From JAATGI01 sp036510675 (GTDB lineage Bacteria > Pseudomonadota > Alphaproteobacteria > ATCC43930 > CGMCC-115725), in NCBI GenBank assembly GCA_036510675.1, contig DATCDN010000054.1, positions 15,140 to 79,139 of the forward strand: a stretch of 64,000 bases of DNA, given 5' to 3'. The notes beneath the pieces are model-generated. The model was not told the origin of the DNA. It worked only from the letters and a program-made list of their open reading frames with translations, and searched no databases. A program made the position numbers and the translations under genes. The stretch's first letter is position 1, and every line of letters starts with the position of its first letter. This document shows positions 1-8,534 of the stretch, in pieces.

Positions 1-822
1 CGCCATGGCGATCAGCAGCGAGCCGAGCTCGTCGCGCCGGCCCAGCGCGTCGATCGGCACGTCGAGCTCGCCCGACGCGATCCGATTGGCGGCGCGCGAT
101 GCCTCGGCGATCGGCCGCGTCATGATATGCGCCAAGAGATAGGTGACGGCGCCGCCGAACAGCAGCGCCAGCAGCGTCACGAACAGGGTCAGCCGCCGAT
201 AGTCGGCGATCGCGGTCAGCGCCCGCTGGCGCGCGCCCAGCCCGTCCTCGGCGGTCAGCTCGACCAAATTCTCGAAATTGCCCATCACGATATTGCCGAG
301 CCGGGTCAGATCGGCCTGGCTATTGGCGCCGGGATTGCGCCTGAACTGGGCGCGCCGTCCGGCATCCCACAGGGCGGCGTTCGCCGCGGTCGCGCGGGCC
401 GCTTCGACGGTGCGCTGGGAGGTGGCGCGCGACATCGCGAGCCGCAAATAGGTTCCAGTCTCCTGCGCCAAGAGGTTCATGCGCCGGTCGAGATCGGCGC
501 GCCGATCCGGCAGCGTGGCGGCGCGGCGCTTCACCACCAGCGACTGCATCGCGGTGAATTTCGCCAGCGCGAACCGGGCATAGCTGATCGAGGCCAGCGG
601 CTGGTCGAGACTCTGCACCACGAGGTCGCCGGTGCCGCCGACGCTGTGCACGCCGGCCAGTCCCAGCATGAAGGTAATGGCCGCCATCGCACCGAAGGCA
701 AAGAGAATCTTACCGCGAATGGTTCGGGACAAACCCTCGATACGGCGCACCGCGCGGCGCGGCCATTCGGCCAGGCCGATGGGCAGGCGGACGCGCGGGC
801 GGGCTTCGGTGTCGGCGCTCAT
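1..822 (-). CDS. HAMP-domain membrane sensor, N-terminal part (runs off the window)
   Basis: The reading frame opens at ATG 822 and is still open at base 1, giving the first 274 residues. Hydrophobic segments at about residues 38-58 and 211-232 flank a helical, presumably periplasmic, sensing domain. From about residue 232 the sequence looks like a HAMP linker (TRPI near 235-238, then GELDVPI near 251-257). The output domain lies outside the window, so this could be a methyl-accepting chemotaxis protein, a histidine kinase or a nucleotide cyclase. The next gene leftward is unseen; the gene to the right is the SDR, transcribed in the same direction and ending 80 bases upstream. Confidence 0.75.
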   Translation of the reverse strand, partial: MSADTEARPRVRLPIGLAEWPRRAVRRIEGLSRTIRGKILFAFGAMAAITFMLGLAGVHSVGGTGDLVVQSLDQPLASISYARFALAKFTAMQSLVVKRRAATLPDRRADLDRRMNLLAQETGTYLRLAMSRATSQRTVEAARATAANAALWDAGRRAQFRRNPGANSQADLTRLGNIVMGNFENLVELTAEDGLGARQRALTAIADYRRLTLFVTLLALLFGGAVTYLLAHIMTRPIAEASRAANRIASGELDVPIDALGRRDELGSLLIAMA

Positions 823-901
823 GTCCGCGATAGTGGGGCGTCATGGCTAAGATTGGCTTAATCGTAAAAACCGCGCTGTCGCGGCGCCGGACCCCTTCGC
901 G

Positions 902-1729
902 TCAGGATTGTTGCGCCGCCAGGAGGGAAGCGGCCTGGGCGTTGAAATTAGCCGAGCCGGCCAGCCCCGAGCCGCCATCCACCGGCAGCACCACGCCGGT
1001 AATCCAGTCCGCCGCCGGCGACGAAATGAACAGGGCGGCGCGGGCGATATCCTCGACCGTGCCCATGCGGCCCAGCGGCACGCCCTGCCCGCCGCGCCGC
1101 TTATGATCGGCGCCGCCAAGGCGCTTCATCCCCTCGGTATCGGCGATCGGGCCCGGCATGATGCTGTTGACGCGGATGCCGTGCGGCCCCCATTCCAGCG
1201 CCAGATTCTGCATCATGCGGTCGATGCCCGCCTTGGCGGCGCCGACATGGAGCTGATAGGCATAGGGCATGTGGCCCATGCCGGCGGAAATGAAGATGAT
1301 CGAGCCGTGTTGCGCGGCCAACTGGTCGAAAGCGAGCCGCGCCGCGTTGAACGAGCCCAAGAGGTCGATATCGATCACGGCCTTGAAGCCGTTGGGCGAC
1401 AGTTTTTCCGCCGGCACCAGGAAATTGCCGGCGGCACCGCATACCAATATGTCGATCGGCCCCAGCGTGTCGCGGCAGTGGGTCATCGCCGCGTGCAGTT
1501 CCTCGGGCTTGCGGACATCGGCGGCGCGCGCCGACACCTTGACGCCCAGCGCCTCGATCTCCTTCGCGGCGCCATCGAGCTTGGCCTGGGTCCGGCCGCA
1601 GATCGCGATATTGGCGCCATGCGTGGCGAAGCCCTTGGCGATGCCGAGATTGATGCCGCTGCCGCCGCCGGTGATGAACACCGTCTTGCCCCGATAGAGA
1701 TCGGCGGGAAAGAATTTCGCCAAGTCCAT
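902..1729 (-). CDS. SDR oxidoreductase of the peroxisomal 2,4-dienoyl-CoA reductase type
   Basis: A 275-residue short-chain dehydrogenase. The nucleotide-binding glycine motif TGGGSGINLG is at residues 20-29. The usual YxxxK catalytic pair is altered: the lysine (K166, in LHVGAAKAG) is present but a valine occupies the tyrosine position. This, with the downstream DTEGMKRLGG stretch, matches the DECR2 branch of SDRs, which reduce 2,4-dienoyl-CoA with NADPH. I chose ATG 1729 because AGGGGG lies six bases upstream; an in-frame GTG at 1744 would add five residues. It follows the ABC importer genes by about 65 bases in the same direction, so it may be co-transcribed. Substrate assignment is inference. 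Confidence 0.8.
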   Translation of the reverse strand: MDLAKFFPADLYRGKTVFITGGGSGINLGIAKGFATHGANIAICGRTQAKLDGAAKEIEALGVKVSARAADVRKPEELHAAMTHCRDTLGPIDILVCGAAGNFLVPAEKLSPNGFKAVIDIDLLGSFNAARLAFDQLAAQHGSIIFISAGMGHMPYAYQLHVGAAKAGIDRMMQNLALEWGPHGIRVNSIMPGPIADTEGMKRLGGADHKRRGGQGVPLGRMGTVEDIARAALFISSPAADWITGVVLPVDGGSGLAGSANFNAQAASLLAAQQS

Positions 1730-1793
1730 GCGCGCCCCCTGCACTTCGTCGGGAGCAATCTATCACAGGCGACGGCGCCGGGGCGACCGCCCC

Positions 1794-2771
1794 CTATGCG
1801 GACCGGCGCGACAGCGCGTCCGCCGCCACCGCCGTCAGGATGATCGCGCCCTGAATGATCGCCTGGTAATAGGGATTGACCTCGAGGAGGTTGAACCCGT
1901 TGCGAATGAATTCGAGGAAGAAAATCCCCAGAACGGTGCGCCAGATGGCGCCGCGCCCGCCCTGAACGCTGGTGCCACCGACCACCACCGCGGCGATGGC
2001 GGGAAACAGCACATCGGCCAATCCATCGCCGGCGATCGCGGTGCTGGTGCGCGAGATCAGCACCGCGCCCGCGACCCCGGCGGCAAAGCCGCTGAAGGCG
2101 AAGGCGCCGATGCGCAGCGCCCGCACATTGATGCCGGAGAGCCGTGCCGCCTCCGGGTTGCCGCCCGAGGCATAAATCCAGCGGCCCAGCTTGGTGCGCG
2201 ACAGGGTGAAGCCGCAGACCAGCGCGAAGGCGATGAAGATCCAGATGAAATAATCGATGCCGATGAACTTGCCATTGCCCAGCGCGGCGAAGCCTGGATC
2301 GGCGATATAGAGCTGAAAGCCGTTGGTGACCTCGGTGCCCAGCCCGACCACCATCAGGCTCGATGCCAGCGTCGCGATGAACGAGTTGACGCGCAGATAG
2401 GTGACGACGAGGCCGTTGAAAAAGCCGATCGCCAGCCCGGCGGCGATGCCCAACAGCAAGGCGGGCCAGGTTCCCAGCTCCGGCTGGAATTTCGCCGCCA
2501 CGATGCCGGCCAGGACATAGATCGCGCCCGAGCACAGATCGAACTCGGCGACGATCAGCAGCATGGTGAAGGCGATGGCGACGATGCCGTAGATCGACCC
2601 CGATTCGAGCGTGTTGAGCAGATTGATCCAGGTCAGGAAATGGTCGGCGGTGGCCGACAGGATGATCAGCAGCGCCAGGAACGACACCACGATGGCGTAT
2701 TCGCGCACGATCTCGACCAGGTTCTTGCCGATCGACAGTTTCGCGGGATGGACCGCGTCGGTTCTGGCCAT
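1794..2771 (-). CDS. CUT2-type ABC importer permease
   Basis: A 325-residue, strongly hydrophobic inner-membrane protein of the RbsC/BPD_transp_2 family, with eight or more membrane segments and the FATGLVVTYLR-like region reading FFNGLVVTYLRVNSFIATL in typical CUT2 position. It forms the translocation channel for the ATPase encoded immediately upstream, with a gap of only eight bases between the two genes. Such permeases usually carry sugars, sugar alcohols or autoinducer-like compounds. The sequence does not show the substrate. The order binding protein, ATPase, permease is the usual one for this family. Confidence 0.88.
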   Translation of the reverse strand: MARTDAVHPAKLSIGKNLVEIVREYAIVVSFLALLIILSATADHFLTWINLLNTLESGSIYGIVAIAFTMLLIVAEFDLCSGAIYVLAGIVAAKFQPELGTWPALLLGIAAGLAIGFFNGLVVTYLRVNSFIATLASSLMVVGLGTEVTNGFQLYIADPGFAALGNGKFIGIDYFIWIFIAFALVCGFTLSRTKLGRWIYASGGNPEAARLSGINVRALRIGAFAFSGFAAGVAGAVLISRTSTAIAGDGLADVLFPAIAAVVVGGTSVQGGRGAIWRTVLGIFFLEFIRNGFNLLEVNPYYQAIIQGAIILTAVAADALSRRSA

Positions 2772-2779
2772 GAATTCGC

Positions 2780-4336
2780 CTATCCGTTCAGGGACGCGCC
2801 GGTTTCGCCGAAGGCGGCGCGCATGACATTGGCTTCATTGGCGGCGGCGCCGGCGAATTCCGCGACGATCCGCCCGTTGCGGACGACCAGTACCCGATGG
2901 GCGAGGCCCAGCACTTCCTCAAGCTCGCTCGAAATCAGCAGCACGCCCAACCCCTGCCCGGCGAGGCGCTGAATCAGCTCATAAATCGTCCGCTTGGCGC
3001 CGACATCGATGCCGCGCGTCGGCTCGTCCGCGATCAGCACCTTCGGCGTCTTCATCAGCCATTTGGCGATCGCGGTCTTCTGCTGGTTGCCGCCCGACAG
3101 GGCCGAGACCGGCATGGTGTGATTGGCGGCGCGCGCATCGACGCTGTCGAGCAGCGCGGCGACGCGCGTTTTCTCATAGGCCAGCCGCAGCACCGGCCCC
3201 CACGACACTTCGCTGAGATGCGCCATGCTGACATTCTCGCGGATCGGCCGCATCATCACCAGGCCCTGATCCTTGCGGCTTTCCGGCAGCAAGGCGAGAC
3301 CATGGCGGATCGCGGCGCGCGGGTTATGTCCGCGCAACCGCCGGCCCGCCACTTCGACGCTGCCGGTCGCCGCGTCGGCACCGAAGATCGCGCGCGCGAT
3401 CTCGGTGCGGCCACTGCCGACGAGGCCGGCGAGGCCGACGATCTCGCCGGCATGGACCTCGAACGAGACATCCTCGAAGATTCGCGCCCGCGCCAGCCCC
3501 TTCACCGCCAGCAGGACCGGCGCGTTCGGGCGGGACGGGACGCGCGGCGGAAATACCAACTCCATCGCGCGGCCGAGCATCGCCGTCACCAGGCTGTCGA
3601 CGGTCTCGCCCTTGGCCGGCACCGTCTTCACATGCTTGCCGTCCTTCAGCACGGTGACGGTATCGGCGAGCGCCAGCACATCCGCCAGCACATGCGAGAC
3701 ATAGATGACGGTAACGCCGTCGCGGCGCAGATCGCGGGCGATCTCCAAGAGCCGGTCGGCCTCGATCCGGGTCAGCGCCGCCGTCGGCTCGTCCATGACG
3801 ATGAGCCGCGCGTGCCGCACCAGCGCGCGCATGATCTCGACCTTCTGCTGGTCGGCGACGCGCATGGTTTCGACCCGAACATTGGGCGCGTGCGTGAAGC
3901 CGAAGCGCGCGGCCAGTGCCGCGAAGATCGTGCGCTGTTCGGTGCGGTCGAGCACGCCGGCACGGCCGGGCTCGACGCCGAGAAAGACATTGTCGAGGAC
4001 GGAGAGCGCCGGCACCAGCGCCAGCTCCTGATGGATCAGCGCCACCCCCTCGCGGATGGCGTCACGCGGCGAGCGAAAGCTGACGCGCCGCCCGTTGAGA
4101 TAAATCTCGCCCGCATCGGCGAACACGGCGCCGGCGGTGATCTTGCCCAGGGTCGATTTGCCGGCGCCATTCTCGCCGACCAGCGCGTGAATCTCGCCCG
4201 CCGCCACCGTCACGGAGACATCGTCGAGCGCCTGCGCGCCGCCGTATCGCTTGCCGATGCCGCGCAGCTCAAGACCGAGCGCGGCTCCGGCGGCGACCCG
4301 AACAGGGTCGCCGCCGGCATTCGCCTTAACGCTCAA
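2780..4336 (-). CDS. CUT2-type ABC importer ATPase with two nucleotide-binding domains
   Basis: A 518-residue tandem ABC ATPase of the RbsA/MglA type. Domain 1 has Walker A GENGAGKST at about residues 54-62 and Walker B VMDEPTAALT. Domain 2 has the degenerate Walker A VGSGRTE, signature LSGGNQQK and Walker B IADEPTRGID. A divergent second Walker A is normal in this family. The longest reading starts at TTG 4336, 29 bases after the binding-protein stop; no ATG or clear Shine-Dalgarno site is visible at that position, so the N-terminus is uncertain by up to about 20 residues. It powers the permease encoded next. Confidence 0.9.
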   Translation of the reverse strand: MSVKANAGGDPVRVAAGAALGLELRGIGKRYGGAQALDDVSVTVAAGEIHALVGENGAGKSTLGKITAGAVFADAGEIYLNGRRVSFRSPRDAIREGVALIHQELALVPALSVLDNVFLGVEPGRAGVLDRTEQRTIFAALAARFGFTHAPNVRVETMRVADQQKVEIMRALVRHARLIVMDEPTAALTRIEADRLLEIARDLRRDGVTVIYVSHVLADVLALADTVTVLKDGKHVKTVPAKGETVDSLVTAMLGRAMELVFPPRVPSRPNAPVLLAVKGLARARIFEDVSFEVHAGEIVGLAGLVGSGRTEIARAIFGADAATGSVEVAGRRLRGHNPRAAIRHGLALLPESRKDQGLVMMRPIRENVSMAHLSEVSWGPVLRLAYEKTRVAALLDSVDARAANHTMPVSALSGGNQQKTAIAKWLMKTPKVLIADEPTRGIDVGAKRTIYELIQRLAGQGLGVLLISSELEEVLGLAHRVLVVRNGRIVAEFAGAAANEANVMRAAFGETGASLNG

Positions 4337-4365
4337 GATTTACGATTCCAACGCGAACCGTCTTC

Positions 4366-5397
4366 CTAGAATTGCGGCTCGACCTTCGCGACATTCGCCA
4401 TGGTGATCGGTTTGTTGCCGGTCGGCGAAAACACCGCGCACACCTCGACGTCGGGCTTGGCGATCTTTTCGTGCCGCGCCGCCATGATCGCGTACTTGGC
4501 CGAGGTCTGAGCCTCGGTCGAAGGCATCAGGCAGGTGCTGCCGAACATTTCGCCCGACACGATCAGGGTCTTGCCGATCTTGCTGAAGGCGCCGCCGGTG
4601 ACCAGGATGTCCTTGCCCGGCTTCTTGCCGAGATCCTTGAGGCCGGAGATCACGCCCTCGGCGCCCAGATCGCCATCGCTGGCGATGACATCGACGTCGG
4701 GATGCGCCTGCACCAGGCTCTTGGTCAGGGTCCGCGCGGTGTTGGGATCGAAGTTATTGCTGCCCTCGGCGACGATCTTGATGTTCTTGAACTTCGCCGC
4801 GACGGTCTGTTCGAAGAATTTGCGCGACACCGATGCCCAGTCGAACGCCAGCGGGCCATAGGTGTAGATCACCTTGCACGGCTTCGCCTTCTTGGCCTTG
4901 CAGGCGTCATTGACCAGCTCCGCGATGGCGATGCCATTGACCTTGGACAGCTCGATCACCGAGCCCGACAGACCGGGGATCTGCCGCTTGGCGGTATCGG
5001 GATCGGGACCCAGCGGATTGCCGAACGCCACCACCGGAATGCCGGCCTTCATCGCCTGCTTGGCGCAATTCATCAGCGGCGGGCCGGCCACCGATTTCAA
5101 CGCGAAGGCATCGTATTTCTTCGACGCGATGGCGTCGTTGCAGTTGGCGATTTCCTTCTGCACGCTGGTGTTGGAATCGAACACGACGAACTTCGCCGCG
5201 CCATCGGCCTTCGCCACCTCCATGAAATTATTGATGATGGCCTGTTCCACCGGATTGGCCTGAATCGCGACGAACAGCGCGATGGTCACCGGCTTCTTCT
5301 CGGCCGCGGTTGCGGCGCCGGTGCCCGCGACGGCGATGGCCGCCGCGGCGGCGATCATCGCCGCGCCGGCAAATAATCCTGTCGAGGCTCGCCTCAT
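4366..5397 (-). CDS. Periplasmic sugar-type substrate-binding protein of the ABC importer
   Basis: A 343-residue type-1 periplasmic binding protein (Peripla_BP_4 class). A Sec signal peptide occupies about residues 1-32: two arginines, an Ala-rich core and a likely cleavage after ATAA. The body shows the two-lobed pattern, with a VTIALFV strand at the start and an SDGDLGAEG segment near the hinge. ATG 5397 is preferred over GTG 5403 because AGGGAG sits nine bases upstream. It is the first gene of a four-gene leftward unit. It diverges from the acyl-CoA ligase across about 254 bases in which I see no other gene. Confidence 0.85.
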   Translation of the reverse strand: MRRASTGLFAGAAMIAAAAAIAVAGTGAATAAEKKPVTIALFVAIQANPVEQAIINNFMEVAKADGAAKFVVFDSNTSVQKEIANCNDAIASKKYDAFALKSVAGPPLMNCAKQAMKAGIPVVAFGNPLGPDPDTAKRQIPGLSGSVIELSKVNGIAIAELVNDACKAKKAKPCKVIYTYGPLAFDWASVSRKFFEQTVAAKFKNIKIVAEGSNNFDPNTARTLTKSLVQAHPDVDVIASDGDLGAEGVISGLKDLGKKPGKDILVTGGAFSKIGKTLIVSGEMFGSTCLMPSTEAQTSAKYAIMAARHEKIAKPDVEVCAVFSPTGNKPITMANVAKVEPQF

Positions 5398-5651
5398 GGT
5401 CACGCTCTCCCTGTCAAATTATGGCTGAATTGGCCCGCCGGTCACGACGGCGCCGCGATGTCGTTCGACACCTATTCCTAGACCGCCGCCAAAAGACGCG
5501 TCAACAAACCGGCGCCGCTTTCGCCGGACATTGCAGGGAATTCATGCGGGATTTTCACCAGGCGAATTTTCGCCCACGCCCCCTCGCGTGAAAACGCCGA
5601 ATTCGCGTAAGATCGGGCACAACAAGCGCGCGCATCGGGGAGGCGACGATC

Positions 5652-7187
5652 ATGCATCCATCGCAGTTCGCGGCGTCGCAGCCGGGGAAGGCCGCCATCA
5701 TCATGGCGGCGACCGGCGAGACGGTGACCTATGCCGAGCTCGATGCGCGCGCCCTGCGCGGCGCGCGGATGCTCCGCGATCTCGGCCTGCGCAGCGGCGA
5801 CCATCTCGCCTTCATGCTGGAGAACCGCCCCGCCTTTCACGAACTCTATTGGGCGGCGCAGCGCGCCGGCCTCTACATCACGCCGATCAGCACCCGGCTT
5901 ACGGCGGCTGAAATCGAATACATATTGAATGATACCGGCGCGAAGCTCTTCGTATCATCGCATGCGATGGCGCCGGTGGTGGAAAAGATACCCGTTCCGC
6001 GCGGCCTGCGGTGCCTGATGCTGGATGGCACGATCCCCGGATTCGAGGCGTTCGAGACGCTGGTCGCGCGCTATCCCGCGACGCCGATCCCCGACCCGCT
6101 GGCGGGCGGCCCAATGCTTTATTCCTCCGGCACCACCGGCCGGCCCAAGGGCGTGAAGCGCGTCCTCGCCGGTGAGCCGTTCGATGCCCTGCCAAGCAAT
6201 TACGCGCTGACGCGCGGTCTCTATAACCTCAATCAGGACACCGTCTATCTGTCGCCCGCGCCGCTCTATCACGCGGCGCCGCTGGTCTTCACCAACAGCG
6301 TGCTGAGTTCGGGCGGCACCATCATCGTGATGGATCATTTCGACGCGGAGCAGGCGCTGGCGCTGATCGAGCGCCATCGCGTCACCACCAGCCAGTGGGT
6401 CCCGACCATGTTCGTGCGGCTGTTGCGGCTGCCGGATGCGACGCGCTGCAAATACGATCTGTCGTCGCATCAAGTCGCGGTCCACGCCGCGGCGCCCTGC
6501 CCGGTCGAGATCAAGCGCGCGATGATCGACTGGTGGGGCCCGATCCTCCACGAATATTATGCCGGCAGCGAAGGTAACGGCTTCGTGGTAATCGATTCAC
6601 ATGAGTGGCTGGCGCATCCGGGGTCAGTCGGCCGCGCCATCCTCGGCGAGTTGCGCATCCTCGACGAAGATAGCCGGGAGCAGCCGGCGGACGTGCCGGG
6701 TGCGATCTATTTCGCCAATGGCCCGGCGTTCGAATATCACAACGATCCCGCGAAAACCCAGGCGGCATACAATGCCCAGGGCTGGTCAACGCTCGGCGAT
6801 GTCGGCTATCTCGACCGCGAGGGCTATCTCTACCTGACCGATCGCAAGGCTTACATGATCATCTCCGGCGGCGTGAACATCTATCCGCAGGAGACGGAGA
6901 ATGTCCTGACCGGCCACCCGGGGATCGTCGATGTCGCGGTGTTCGGCGTGCCCAACACCGAATTCGGCGAGGAGGTGAAGGCGGTGGTGCAGCCGGTGGA
7001 CATGGCGCTGGCGACGCCGGCCTTCGCCGCCGAGCTGATCGCCTATTGCCGCGAGCGGCTCGCCGACGTGAAGTGTCCGCGCTCGATCGATTTCGATCCC
7101 GAACTGCCGCGCCACCCGACCGGCAAGCTTTATAAGCGCCTGGTGCGCGACCGCTATTGGGCGGACCGCGCGTCGAAGATCATCTAA
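5652..7187 (+). CDS. Acyl-CoA ligase (AMP-forming)
   Basis: A 511-residue ANL-superfamily enzyme that activates a carboxylic acid to an acyl-adenylate and then an acyl-CoA thioester. The phosphate-binding motif YSSGTTGRPKGVKR is at residues 157-170. Later come YYAGSEGNG (A5-like), the TLGDVGYLDREGYLYLTDR region (A7/A8) and the C-terminal PTGKLYKRLVR motif carrying the catalytic lysine. GGGAGG lies a few bases before ATG 5652. The acid substrate is not evident; the family includes fatty-, aromatic- and bile-acid-CoA ligases. The neighbouring DECR-type SDR and CUT2 importer suggest a shared catabolic function. The stop codon overlaps the convergent der stop by four bases. Confidence 0.88.
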   Translation: MHPSQFAASQPGKAAIIMAATGETVTYAELDARALRGARMLRDLGLRSGDHLAFMLENRPAFHELYWAAQRAGLYITPISTRLTAAEIEYILNDTGAKLFVSSHAMAPVVEKIPVPRGLRCLMLDGTIPGFEAFETLVARYPATPIPDPLAGGPMLYSSGTTGRPKGVKRVLAGEPFDALPSNYALTRGLYNLNQDTVYLSPAPLYHAAPLVFTNSVLSSGGTIIVMDHFDAEQALALIERHRVTTSQWVPTMFVRLLRLPDATRCKYDLSSHQVAVHAAAPCPVEIKRAMIDWWGPILHEYYAGSEGNGFVVIDSHEWLAHPGSVGRAILGELRILDEDSREQPADVPGAIYFANGPAFEYHNDPAKTQAAYNAQGWSTLGDVGYLDREGYLYLTDRKAYMIISGGVNIYPQETENVLTGHPGIVDVAVFGVPNTEFGEEVKAVVQPVDMALATPAFAAELIAYCRERLADVKCPRSIDFDPELPRHPTGKLYKRLVRDRYWADRASKII

Positions 7188-8527
7188 TCGTCGCTCTTAC
7201 CCCCGGCAAAGGGATTGTCGCTCTTGCGCAGCATCATGCGGATCGGCACCGCCGGCAAATCGAACTGGTCGCGCAGCAGATTGACCAGGTAGCGGCGATA
7301 TGAATCCGGCAGCTCGCCCGGCTTCGACGCGAACAGCGCGAAGGTCGGCGGATGAATGTTGGCCTGGGTGATATAGCGCAGCTTGAGCCGCCGGCCCGCC
7401 ACCAGCGGCGGCGGATGCCGCTCCTGCACGGCGGCGAGCCAGCGGTTGAGCGGCGCGGTGCCGATATGCTTGCCCCAGGCGCGATGCGTCGCCAGCACCG
7501 CCGGCATCAGCTTGTCGAGGCCGGCGCCGTTGAGGCCCGACAGCGTCACGATGCGCAGCCCCTTCAATTGCGGCAGCGAGAATTCGACACGCTCGCGCAG
7601 TGCCGTCAGCGCGTCGCCGCGCGCGGTTACCAAATCCCACTTGCTGGCGGCGAGCACTAGGCCCCGCCCCTCTTTCTCCACCAGATCGGCGATCGCGAGG
7701 TCCTGCTTCTCCAGGGGCTCGGTCGCGTCGATCACCAGCACCACGATCTCGGCGAAGCGGATTGCATTCAGCGTCTCCGCCACCGAGATTTTTTCGATAC
7801 GCACATCGATCCGGCTCTTGCGCCGCATGCCGGCGGTATCGACGAGGCGTACCGGATGGCCGCGCCATTCCCAGTGCAGCGAAATCGCATCGCGGGTGAT
7901 GCCCGCCTCGGGTCCGGTGATCAGCCGCTCGTCGGCGATCAGCCGATTGATCAGCGTCGATTTCCCGACATTGGGCCGCCCGACAATGGCAAGCTTCAGC
8001 GGCGTCTCGCCCGCTTCCGGCTGGTCGGCGGCGACCGCGATGTGCGGCTCCAGCGCATCGAACAGCTCGCCCATGCCCTCGCCATGCTCGGCCGAGATCA
8101 TCACCGGCTCGCCGAGGCCGAGCGCGAACGCCTCGCCCGCCTCGGCGAGGCTGCGCATATTTTCCGATTTGTTGGCGATCAGCAGCACCGGCTTGGTGGC
8201 GCGCCGGAGCGTATCGGCGAAATGCCGGTCGAGCGGCGTCACCCCGGCCCGCACGTCGATGAGGAACAGGATCACGTCGGCGCTGCTCATCGCCAGCGCG
8301 GTCTGTTCCTGCATGCGTTGCTCGAGCGTGCCGGCCTCGGCTTCATCCAAGCCGGCCGTATCGACGATGTGAAACCGCAGATCGCCTAGGCGCGCATCGC
8401 CCTCGCGCCGGTCGCGGGTCGAGCCCGGCTTGTCGTCGACCAGCGCCGCCGGCCGTCCGACCAGGCGGTTGAACAGCGTCGATTTGCCGACATTGGGGCG
8501 GCCGACGATCGCGACAGTGACCGGCAT
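7184..8527 (-). CDS. der: Ribosome biogenesis GTPase Der (EngA)
   Basis: A 447-residue tandem GTPase needed for 50S subunit assembly. G domain 1 has GRPNVGKST at residues 9-17 and NKSE as G4. G domain 2 repeats GRPNVGKST, with DTAGM as G3 and SKWD as G4. The C-terminal KH-like domain ends in a short basic/acidic tail. Length and domain order are normal for the family. It is the last gene of the leftward unit yfgM-like, bamB, der, the same order as in E. coli, and begins eight bases after bamB ends. Confidence 0.97.
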   Translation of the reverse strand: MPVTVAIVGRPNVGKSTLFNRLVGRPAALVDDKPGSTRDRREGDARLGDLRFHIVDTAGLDEAEAGTLEQRMQEQTALAMSSADVILFLIDVRAGVTPLDRHFADTLRRATKPVLLIANKSENMRSLAEAGEAFALGLGEPVMISAEHGEGMGELFDALEPHIAVAADQPEAGETPLKLAIVGRPNVGKSTLINRLIADERLITGPEAGITRDAISLHWEWRGHPVRLVDTAGMRRKSRIDVRIEKISVAETLNAIRFAEIVVLVIDATEPLEKQDLAIADLVEKEGRGLVLAASKWDLVTARGDALTALRERVEFSLPQLKGLRIVTLSGLNGAGLDKLMPAVLATHRAWGKHIGTAPLNRWLAAVQERHPPPLVAGRRLKLRYITQANIHPPTFALFASKPGELPDSYRRYLVNLLRDQFDLPAVPIRMMLRKSDNPFAGGKSDD

Positions 8528-8534
8528 GCTGGCG

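Noticed and set aside
1728..4369. Long plus-strand frames opposite the ABC importer genes
   Set aside because: High GC gives long stop-free frames opposite real genes; no domain or start signal was found.
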